From positions 1 through 18,893 of the forward strand of contig CAZVIJ010000035.1 in assembly GCA_964626735.1 (NCBI GenBank): 18,893 nt of DNA, given 5' to 3'. Source of the stretch: CAZVIJ01 sp964626735 (lineage in GTDB: Bacteria > Patescibacteriota > Dojkabacteria > JAOAGR01). A program made the translations under genes and the position numbers. Positions within the stretch are counted from its first letter, which is position 1. Each line of letters begins with the position of its first letter. Under the pieces are notes generated by a model. The model made no database searches. It saw nothing but the letters and a program-made list of their open reading frames with translations, and had not been told where the DNA came from. Shown here in pieces: positions 13,180 to 18,893 of this stretch.

Positions 13180-13707
13180 ATGAAGCTATTTGTCGGTTTA
13201 GGAAATCCGGGAAAGGAATACGAGAAAACGAGGCATAATGCCGGGTTTATGCTGATCGACTATATCGCGAACTTGAAAGGCGTCAGCTTTACCTCAAAGT
13301 TTTCCAGCTTGTTCGCAGAGTTTTCGGATCCGGAAGGCGAAAAGGTAATTCTGCTCAAACCGCAGACGTACATGAACGAATCCGGGAAGGCCGTCCAGGA
13401 GGCGATGAAGTTTTATAAGATCGGGCATGAAAACGTATACATCGCGTTCGACGATCTCGATATCCAATTCGGGGAGTTCAAGATACAGAAGGCCAAGTAT
13501 CCGAAGATACATAACGGCGTTAACGATATCATCAAGAAGACAGGCACCGACCAATTTACGTTCGTACGGATCGGTACCGACGACAGGAGCCCGATCGAGC
13601 GGCAGTTTATACAAGGCCGCGATTACGTGCTACAGAAGACAAGTGTCAACTTCAGCGAGATACTCAAGCGGATAGCGACAGAGCTGGCAGCCCGCGGCAT
13701 GATTTAA
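13180..13707 (+). CDS. pth: peptidyl-tRNA hydrolase
   Basis: The enzyme cleaves peptidyl-tRNA released from stalled ribosomes, recycling tRNA. It starts with the family signature FVGLGNPGKEYEKTRHNAGF: Asn9 and catalytic His19. Further residues of the active site are Tyr-Met-Asn at 64-66, Asp91 in the FDDLD segment (partner of the catalytic His) and His111-Asn112 in KIHNG. The glycine-rich loop that normally precedes this His-Asn pair (GGHNG in E. coli) is replaced by KAKYPKIHNG. At 175 residues it is about 20 shorter than the E. coli enzyme, with a shortened C-terminal lid helix. The start is fixed by the promoter 5 nt upstream. Its stop overlaps the convergent small gene by 4 nt. Confidence 0.93.
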   Translation: MKLFVGLGNPGKEYEKTRHNAGFMLIDYIANLKGVSFTSKFSSLFAEFSDPEGEKVILLKPQTYMNESGKAVQEAMKFYKIGHENVYIAFDDLDIQFGEFKIQKAKYPKIHNGVNDIIKKTGTDQFTFVRIGTDDRSPIERQFIQGRDYVLQKTSVNFSEILKRIATELAARGMI

Positions 13708-14150
13708 TCAGCAACGGCATATTCTGGCACACCGAGCAATTCGGCAACGTTGTTTTCCGGATTGAGGAACATTTCGAACGTGTCGAGCGCAGCGCTATAC
13801 GTATTGATGCCCATTTCCGGGAATCCCATCCGATCCTCAATATATGTAAAAACAACTTTCCATACCCAACCGGTCGTTTCGCTTGCGGGCCGAACGTAAA
13901 CCGCAGCGCATGGCCTCAGCTCCGTGCCCCCCATCCACGCGGCAAGCATATTGAAGCCTACGAGTTCGGACGGTTGATGGCCGAGCGTCCAGCGGTATTC
14001 CGGAACCTCCGGGACAATCCTATGGAGGGGCACTCCGTATACCGTCAAATTGGCGGCGGCATGGAACGCTCTGTCTGCCAAATTAATGCCGAGCGATTGA
14101 TCGACAGGGATCTCGGTATACCCTAGCCTGTAATTGTCTCCTTGAGTCAT
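13704..14150 (-). CDS. unknown small protein, perhaps a distant array relative (148 aa)
   Basis: Not recognised. The chosen start at 14150 is 6 nt after TGG-TATACT; a longer reading to 14198 crosses that promoter and is rejected. The N-terminal half is rich in Tyr, Pro and Gly. The second half has a strand pair WKVVFTY (98-104) and LDTFEMFLNP (122-131) that loosely resembles the IDTIELLFTP strand of A3, with a Pro (111) in between. The C-terminal Trp motif of the array proteins is absent, so any kinship is weak. No signal peptide or membrane span. It is divergent from trxB with 69 nt between start codons and could be co-regulated with it. Confidence 0.6.
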   Translation of the reverse strand: MTQGDNYRLGYTEIPVDQSLGINLADRAFHAAANLTVYGVPLHRIVPEVPEYRWTLGHQPSELVGFNMLAAWMGGTELRPCAAVYVRPASETTGWVWKVVFTYIEDRMGFPEMGINTYSAALDTFEMFLNPENNVAELLGVPEYAVAD

Positions 14151-14156
14151 ACCCGA

Positions 14157-14165
14157 AGTATACCA
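14157..14165 (-). promoter_or_regulatory. extended -10 promoter of the 148-aa gene
   Basis: TGG-TATACT on the minus strand, 6 nt before the ATG at 14150. It is the same nine-base element as the pth promoter. Confidence 0.6.
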
Positions 14166-14202
14166 AAATGAGATAGCAACCTGTAATCCCGATCCCAAAA
14201 TT

Positions 14203-14211
14203 TGGTATCAT
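14203..14211 (+). promoter_or_regulatory. extended -10 promoter of trxB
   Basis: TGG-TATCAT, 8 nt before the ATG at 14220. It excludes the alternative TTG start at 14202, which overlaps it. Confidence 0.55.
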
Positions 14212-14219
14212 TGCGGGAA

Positions 14220-15191
14220 ATGGAAAAACTCATCATCATTGGATCAGGACCTGCAGGTTTAACCGCAGCAATTTACGCTTCCCGAGCGAATCTCGCCCCG
14301 CTCGTCTTCGGCGGCTATCAAACCGGCGGGCAACTCATGATCACGACTGATGTCGAGAACTATCCCGGCTACGACGAGGGAATCATGGGCCCCGAGTTGA
14401 TGATGAAAATGCGCGCCCAGGCTGAGAAGTTCGGCGCTCGAATTATCGACAAGGATGTCACGTCGGTCGACTTCTCCGACTCGAACAATAAAAAAGTAAT
14501 TGTCGACGGTGAAACGTACGAAGCGCATACGGTCATTATCGCGACCGGAGCATCAGCGAAGTGGCTCGAGACCGAGGGCGAAGAGAAGTTCAAGGGCCGA
14601 GGCGTTTCGAGCTGCGCAACCTGCGACGGCGCGTTCTTCAGGAATCGGGTCGTAGCAATCGTAGGAGGCGGAGATAGCGCGATGGAAGAAGCAAACTTCC
14701 TCACCAGATTCGCATCTAAGGTATACGTCATCCATCGCCGGGACGAATTTCGAGCGAGCAAGATCATGCAGGAACGGACGCTTTCCAATCCGAAGATCGA
14801 AGTCAAATGGAATTCCGTCATTGCCGAGGTCCTGGGCGACCAAACGGTAACCGGAGTTCGCCTCAAGGACACGGTTACCGGCGATGAATCGCAACTGGAA
14901 CTTGACGGCGTTTTCGTAGCAATCGGGCATACGCCTAATACCCAATTCCTCGGGGGGCAAATCGAGCTCGACGAGAAAGGGTATATGGTTACCGCCAAAG
15001 GGAAAGGCAATCATGCCCCCGGGGATACGAACTACCCAGAAACTGCGACGAACGTTTCAGGCGTATTTGCCGCGGGAGACGTATACGATGTCAGGTACAA
15101 GCAGGCTGTTACCGCTGCGGGTTCCGGATGTAAAGCTGCCCTCGATGCCGAGAAATATCTCGAGGCTCTTGAGGCGGAAGTTCACGCATGA
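14220..15191 (+). CDS. trxB: thioredoxin reductase (NADPH, FAD)
   Basis: The 323-residue flavoenzyme reduces thioredoxin with NADPH in the cytoplasm. The FAD-binding GSGPAG is at 8-13, the redox-active CATC at 132-135, the NADPH-binding GGGDSAMEE at 149-157 and HRRDEFRAS at 172-180 (arginines for the 2'-phosphate), and the second FAD motif GVFAAGDV at 281-288. Length is normal for the low-molecular-weight class. A short extra loop lies at about 258-278, before the last FAD motif, compared with E. coli TrxB. No thioredoxin gene is in the window. Its stop overlaps the start of the DUF1704 peptidase gene (ATGA), so the two are translationally coupled and probably co-transcribed. Confidence 0.95.
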   Translation: MEKLIIIGSGPAGLTAAIYASRANLAPLVFGGYQTGGQLMITTDVENYPGYDEGIMGPELMMKMRAQAEKFGARIIDKDVTSVDFSDSNNKKVIVDGETYEAHTVIIATGASAKWLETEGEEKFKGRGVSSCATCDGAFFRNRVVAIVGGGDSAMEEANFLTRFASKVYVIHRRDEFRASKIMQERTLSNPKIEVKWNSVIAEVLGDQTVTGVRLKDTVTGDESQLELDGVFVAIGHTPNTQFLGGQIELDEKGYMVTAKGKGNHAPGDTNYPETATNVSGVFAAGDVYDVRYKQAVTAAGSGCKAALDAEKYLEALEAEVHA

Positions 15192-16585
15192 TGAAGACGA
15201 CGAAAGGAAAAATTCTCGATCGGGAGTGGTATCGGCTTCTCAACCAGATCAGCAAGTACAGCGACGGAACGAAGGCCGACCGCAACCCTGAGCTGATCAT
15301 CGATCATATACATCGGACGCTTTCTATCAATGACCGAGGCAGGCGACTCAAGAACAAGGCGAATACGCAACGTATAGCGAAGCGCAAGCTTAGGGAGCTT
15401 TCCAAGTTGGAGAAGAAGGTTCATAAGGCTCGCCGGAACTCGTATATCAAAGCGTACTATCTCGATCGCATACGTTCGACCCGCCATGTGGTACGCAACA
15501 AGCTCGTGGCTTCCGACACGAACCTAACCGAAGACGAAAGAAATAAGCGGACGGCAAGGAATCTCGCGCACATTTACCCGATACCGGACGATCGATATTT
15601 CGAGCAGTTCATCAGCGAGTTCATCGCCTTCCTGAAATTCGCGGAAAAGCAGGATTTATTCCAGGTCCGTTCGCTCGACTTCTTCCAGGAGCTGCTCGAT
15701 CCGGCGTTCTACCACATTGAAGGCTCTGACCTTTCTATCGACTTTTCTAAAGAGCTCGCGCAGTTCCAGCGCTACACCGAAGAAATACGGAAAGGCGAAA
15801 CGTCATTTAATGCACACCAGATAAAAGAGATTCTCCAGAAGTTCGATCACGCTATCGGGATCGACCAGTATGTACGGATACGGATTCGTCCCCGGTATTT
15901 ATTTTCCGTCGATTCCCGGAGAAGGATATTCGTGCCGGAGAATGCCGACGTTAAGGAATCACGACTGTACAAGACGATTTTCCATGAAGTTATGGTCCAC
16001 CTGTACCGGTCGATCATGGGCATCAGGAATGTTAACGACAAGGGAAATTCGCTTAGGATGCTCCGCTGGGGGATGAAGGAAAACTTTTGCATCGAGGAAG
16101 GTCTCGCTTCGTATGTGGAGCAAAACGTCTTTTTCAGGTCTTCCAAGCACGATATCTTCTCCCTTTCCCACTTCTACTTGCGACTCATCGTGGTTCGCCT
16201 TGCGCTCAATGACGATCCGTACACCGTATTTACGAAGGTCGACAAATTAACGAAGGTGCTCAGCAAAATCGACGGCGGAAGACCGAAGCAAGCCGAGAAG
16301 ATGCGCGACACCGTACTCCTGAGGGCGTACCGAGGTTTCCTGCATCCGTCCGTGGGATGCGTAAATCCCCGGATTGCCCAATACCTCTACGGGAATCGCC
16401 TTATTTGGGAATATCTCGAGAATGGCGGCAATCTCGTCAACCTCTACGCCGGAAAGATCGGACTTAAAGATATTGAACCGTTGCGGGGGATGGGATTTAC
16501 CATACCCGATACGCTGTTCGGGGAAAAGGAGTTCCCATTCGATGCGCTGCGCGAGTTGCTGAAGCGAAGTATAGAATCTCGCTAA
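15188..16585 (+). CDS. DUF1704/MATCAP-type zinc metallopeptidase
   Basis: The 465-residue protein carries HEVMVH at 266-271, the HExxxH zinc site, and EEGLA at 303-307, the form here of the QEGLA motif that names this family and gives the third zinc ligand. The eukaryotic members (MATCAP) remove the C-terminal tyrosine of tubulin; the substrate of bacterial members is unknown to me. The N-terminal ~120 residues are very basic and helical, probably a coiled or RNA/protein-binding extension. No signal peptide is seen, so it should act in the cytoplasm. It overlaps trxB by 4 nt and converges on a RimK-like ATP-grasp gene with a 4-nt overlap of stop codons. A second ATG at 15191 is equally possible as start. 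Confidence 0.8.
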   Translation: MMKTTKGKILDREWYRLLNQISKYSDGTKADRNPELIIDHIHRTLSINDRGRRLKNKANTQRIAKRKLRELSKLEKKVHKARRNSYIKAYYLDRIRSTRHVVRNKLVASDTNLTEDERNKRTARNLAHIYPIPDDRYFEQFISEFIAFLKFAEKQDLFQVRSLDFFQELLDPAFYHIEGSDLSIDFSKELAQFQRYTEEIRKGETSFNAHQIKEILQKFDHAIGIDQYVRIRIRPRYLFSVDSRRRIFVPENADVKESRLYKTIFHEVMVHLYRSIMGIRNVNDKGNSLRMLRWGMKENFCIEEGLASYVEQNVFFRSSKHDIFSLSHFYLRLIVVRLALNDDPYTVFTKVDKLTKVLSKIDGGRPKQAEKMRDTVLLRAYRGFLHPSVGCVNPRIAQYLYGNRLIWEYLENGGNLVNLYAGKIGLKDIEPLRGMGFTIPDTLFGEKEFPFDALRELLKRSIESR

Positions 16586-17442
16586 CCTATCCGTTCGAAC
16601 TTCGCGATTGCGTACGCGGCAATTTCTCCGGCGACATTGATGCCGGTGGATTTCTCGAATCCCTGGAATTGCGGCGAGGTATTTACCTCCAGTACGTAGT
16701 ATTTCCCCTCATGCTCGATAACGTCGACGCCCGTGATTTCCGTCTTTCGGACCTGCTTCGCTTTCATGCACATATCGAGTACTTCCTGCGGCAGCTCGGA
16801 TTTCTCCGCCCTTCCTCCCTGCGAGATATTGGTCAGGAAATTTTCTTCGCTGTTGAACCGCTTCATAACACCGAGGATCTTATCCCCAACGATAAAGACC
16901 CGGTAGTCGAACTTGATGGGGATGTACTTTTGCAAAAGCACTTTCGGTCCCACTTCCTCGTACACGTTTTTGAATTCCTCGAGAGAATCGATTTTGAAAA
17001 CGGCTCGTCCCCTACTGCTCCGCGTACCTTTCAGGACAAGCGGGAATACCAGCTCTTTCTCGAGCGCATCGTTGTATTCGAAGATAAGCTTTTGGTCGAT
17101 TGTCGGGATTCCGTTTTTCGGTAGGGTAACCGATAGCTTGGTTATGAGCGCGCGCTCGGTTGCGAGCTTCTCTTCGATAATCGTCTTGCCGTTCTCATAC
17201 AGATGCTTTGCGAAAACCATCATCTCCCACATATCGTCCCCCATTCCGCGGAACAGGTAGATGTCGTATTGCAGCAAGTCTTTCTTATCGTAGGTGGTAA
17301 AGGTTGGCGTATTATCGACGACATCTATTACCATATCGCCAATCGAAAGGAATTCGAATGAGCAGCCTTTCTTTTCGAACTCATCTTTAATCCGTAGATT
17401 TTGGTATGAAGTCGGGTTGCCGATTAAGAGTACTTTTATCAT
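16582..17442 (-). CDS. RimK-like ATP-grasp ligase
   Basis: The 286-residue protein has the ATP-grasp layout: an N-terminal pre-ATP domain beginning IKVLLIGNP, a nucleotide-binding lysine strand FPLVLKGTRSSRGR (133-146), DYRVFIVGDKILGVMKR (179-195), NISQGG (205-210) and the metal-binding EVNTSPQFQG (252-261). This order is that of RimK, LysX and related enzymes, which ligate an amino acid to a carboxylate through an acyl phosphate. The substrate is not known. A longer start at 17520 runs into the methyltransferase gene; the ATG at 17442 lies 8 nt after TAGAAT and 11 nt after that gene. With the methyltransferase and second ATP-grasp gene it forms a three-gene same-strand cassette. Confidence 0.85.
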   Translation of the reverse strand: MIKVLLIGNPTSYQNLRIKDEFEKKGCSFEFLSIGDMVIDVVDNTPTFTTYDKKDLLQYDIYLFRGMGDDMWEMMVFAKHLYENGKTIIEEKLATERALITKLSVTLPKNGIPTIDQKLIFEYNDALEKELVFPLVLKGTRSSRGRAVFKIDSLEEFKNVYEEVGPKVLLQKYIPIKFDYRVFIVGDKILGVMKRFNSEENFLTNISQGGRAEKSELPQEVLDMCMKAKQVRKTEITGVDVIEHEGKYYVLEVNTSPQFQGFEKSTGINVAGEIAAYAIAKFERIG

Positions 17443-17450
17443 GTGCAACA

Positions 17451-17456
17451 ATTCTA
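17451..17456 (-). promoter_or_regulatory. -10 box of the ATP-grasp gene
   Basis: TAGAAT on the minus strand, 8 nt before the ATG at 17442. It overlaps the last codons of the methyltransferase gene, so it is a weaker call. Confidence 0.35.
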
Positions 17457-18146
17457 CACCTCGGCATGCACAAATGCATCGACGGCGTCGGGGTAGAACG
17501 ACTCCTCTTGAATATGCCACCTGCTGATGCGTCCGTACTTCCGCAAGTCATCAAGGATAATTTCGAGGGTGACTCTCGGAATCGACGTGACATGACCGAC
17601 TTGGTCGGAATTCGGATAGTTCGTGTAATCGAGTATCCGCGTGATGAAGCTTGCCAGTACGTATTTCCCGGAAAGCGCCGCCATACGGGTCAGGCAATGC
17701 CGAACGTAGAGCTCGTAGTGGCTTGTGCGAGAAATTAGCGAGCCCTGGGCCAATACGAGCGTATGGGTATCGCTGCCCAGTAACGGATTTACGATATTTA
17801 CCCTACTGAACATCTGGTTCGCATGGCTTCCCCACCGGGCGATAGCGAAATCGAGAAGCCGCTGGGAGACATCGAGCCCGCTGTACATGGTGATATTCAT
17901 TTCCCGCTTCCGGGCGTATTCGAGGAAGTCGCCGGTACCGCAGCCGGCGTCGACAACCGAATAAAACGGCTGGGGTTCGACGTTCCGCATAAGCGTCTCG
18001 AAGAAACGCCAATCTTTTTCGTTTCCGCGTTCGCCGGGCACTTCACCCTGGGCACTCGTATCGTATTGGGCAGCTATCTTTCCGCCTTCATACAACCACA
18101 ACGGCGTCGCAGCATTGCACGCGATATCTGAGATAAGCTTGTTCAT
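17454..18146 (-). CDS. class I SAM-dependent methyltransferase
   Basis: The 230-residue protein has the Rossmann methyltransferase motif I, VVDAGCGTGDF (64-74), followed by SGLDVS at the end of the second strand, whose Asp would bind the SAM ribose. Later strands (TLVLAQGSL, YVLASFI) fit motifs IV and VI. The first 60 residues form a cap that may bind substrate. Nothing visible tells whether it methylates a small molecule, peptide or RNA. It sits between two ATP-grasp ligases, 38 nt after one and 11 nt before the other, suggesting a shared pathway. The -10 box TATAAT is 9 nt before the ATG. Confidence 0.85.
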   Translation of the reverse strand: MNKLISDIACNAATPLWLYEGGKIAAQYDTSAQGEVPGERGNEKDWRFFETLMRNVEPQPFYSVVDAGCGTGDFLEYARKREMNITMYSGLDVSQRLLDFAIARWGSHANQMFSRVNIVNPLLGSDTHTLVLAQGSLISRTSHYELYVRHCLTRMAALSGKYVLASFITRILDYTNYPNSDQVGHVTSIPRVTLEIILDDLRKYGRISRWHIQEESFYPDAVDAFVHAEV

Positions 18147-18155
18147 ATGCTCGGA

Positions 18156-18161
18156 ATTATA
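18156..18161 (-). promoter_or_regulatory. -10 box of the methyltransferase gene
   Basis: Consensus TATAAT on the minus strand, 9 nt before the ATG at 18146 and without the TGN extension. Confidence 0.45.
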
Positions 18162-18184
18162 GGAAAAGCCTTCGGCAAATTCAC

Positions 18185-18893
18185 CTATTTCGTATTATTC
18201 AAGATATAGTCCACGAACTCGTACGCCACGTCGATGCCGAGAGCTTTGGATATCCCCGTGAGACCGGGTGTGTGGTTAGCCTCAAGGATATAGTATTCGC
18301 CGTTGGAATCGACGAGTACGTCGACGCCCGACACTATCAGGTCGCACGCTTTCGCGGCCTTGACGGCGAGAGCCTTCATGTCCTCGGGGGCATCGAATAC
18401 TTCGACAGCGCCGCCCAATGAGAAGTTCGCCCTGAATTCACCCTCCCCAGGAATCCTCCGCATTGCACCGACTACGCGATCGCCAAGCACGAAGAGCCGA
18501 ATGTCTTTTTCGTATTCGATAAACTCCTGGAATATTACTTTATTAAGCTTGCCGTCGAATAAATTGATGATATTCACGACGTCTTCGAAATTCTCGGCCT
18601 TTGCGACATTCTTTCCCTGCCCGGTATTCGCGGTTTTCATGATGAGCGGGAACGACAGCTCCGCTTTCTGGATATCCGAGAGGCGCGCATAGAATTTCGT
18701 ATACGGGATGGGAAGGCCGGCAGCGGCGAGTTTCAGGAGATCTCCTTTCTTATTGATGAGATAGCGGATCTTTGAAAGATTGTTGTCGTAGACCACTATC
18801 CCCATTTCCCTGCAGAGTTTCACGATTTCGATCGTAGCGACGATATCCGAGAACCCTCCCCTGATAATGAGAAAGTCGCATGTCTCTTTATTG
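18185..18893 (-). CDS. RimK-like ATP-grasp ligase, 5'-partial
   Basis: The reading frame is open from the stop at 18185 to the window edge, so the start lies outside; the GTG at 18823 is internal, because residues upstream of it (DFLIIRGGFSD) continue the fold and parallel the YLFRGMGDD segment of the ATP-grasp gene at 16582. Motifs are those of RimK-type ligases: FPLIMKTANTGQGKNV (ATP lysine), DIRLFVLGDRVVGAMRR, ANFSLGG and GVDVLVDSNGEYYILEANHTPG with the metal-binding Glu and Asn. It is paralogous to the 16582-17442 protein but differs in the last motif (EANHTPG against EVNTSPQ), so the two may use different substrates. Confidence 0.85.
   Translation of the reverse strand, partial: NKETCDFLIIRGGFSDIVATIEIVKLCREMGIVVYDNNLSKIRYLINKKGDLLKLAAAGLPIPYTKFYARLSDIQKAELSFPLIMKTANTGQGKNVAKAENFEDVVNIINLFDGKLNKVIFQEFIEYEKDIRLFVLGDRVVGAMRRIPGEGEFRANFSLGGAVEVFDAPEDMKALAVKAAKACDLIVSGVDVLVDSNGEYYILEANHTPGLTGISKALGIDVAYEFVDYILNNTK

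Noticed and set aside
14369..15014. Long minus-strand frames opposite trxB
   Set aside because: The plus strand encodes a complete thioredoxin reductase with all motifs; the antisense frames are a by-product of its codon use.
14220..16585. TGA recoded as glycine, as in some candidate-phyla lineages
   Set aside because: trxB ends in TGA exactly where the next gene starts, the 258-residue gene also ends in TGA, and no called gene needs an in-frame TGA.

Overview
The window looks like a chromosomal stretch from a Candidate Phyla Radiation (Patescibacteria) bacterium. The evidence is indirect: small genes packed almost end to end, many short cytosolic proteins without recognisable families, a membrane-anchored VirD4/TraD-like ATPase of a kind common in these genomes, a compact housekeeping sigma factor, CCA-encoding tRNA genes, and gene starts without Shine-Dalgarno sequences. 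The genetic code appears standard (TGA is used as a stop). There is no rRNA, CRISPR array, insertion sequence or prophage. Most of the window has balanced to slightly GC-rich composition (53% in 3001-3060, 60% in 14581-14640 by hand count), but the first ~490 bases are strongly AT-rich (30% GC in 61-180) and carry a PD-(D/E)XK nuclease-like gene, suggesting recent transfer.

Layout. 13-492 (+): nuclease-like gene. 496-6116 (-): an array of five tandem, highly divergent paralogs of about 200 residues (called A5 to A1 in transcription order) followed by the large ATPase. 6211-6475 (+): promoter, a ~160-nt leader and tRNA-Cys. 6478-7808 (-): a glycosyltransferase-like gene preceded by a remote sixth relative of the array. 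7809-8056: regulatory region with an operator-like inverted repeat. 8057-9172 (+): primary sigma factor. 9183-10297 (-): two membrane or surface proteins. 10336-11112 (+): an unknown protein. 11140-11380 (+): promoter, leader and tRNA-Arg(GCG). 11427-13075 (-): a nucleotidyltransferase-fold protein and an unknown protein with a C9 tract. 13180-13707 (+): peptidyl-tRNA hydrolase. 13704-14150 (-): a small unknown protein. 14220-16585 (+): thioredoxin reductase overlapping a DUF1704/MATCAP-type metallopeptidase. 16582-18893 (-): two RimK-like ATP-grasp ligases around a SAM-dependent methyltransferase.

Three things stand out. (1) Almost every protein gene has a -10 box, usually of the extended TGN-TATAAT type, ending only 4-12 nt before the ATG, so transcripts should be leaderless or nearly so. 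The sigma factor keeps the region 3.0 His and Glu that read the TGN element. Even the tandem paralogs have one promoter each rather than forming a classical operon. (2) The tRNA-Cys and tRNA-Arg genes are preceded by long leaders that resemble each other (25 of 33 ungapped matches just after the -10 box), which points to an undescribed duplicated RNA element. (3) A HExxxH/EEGLA peptidase lies tail to tail with an ATP-grasp/methyltransferase/ATP-grasp cassette. This resembles the logic of the eukaryotic tubulin tyrosination cycle (ligase plus carboxypeptidase), though the substrate here is unknown.
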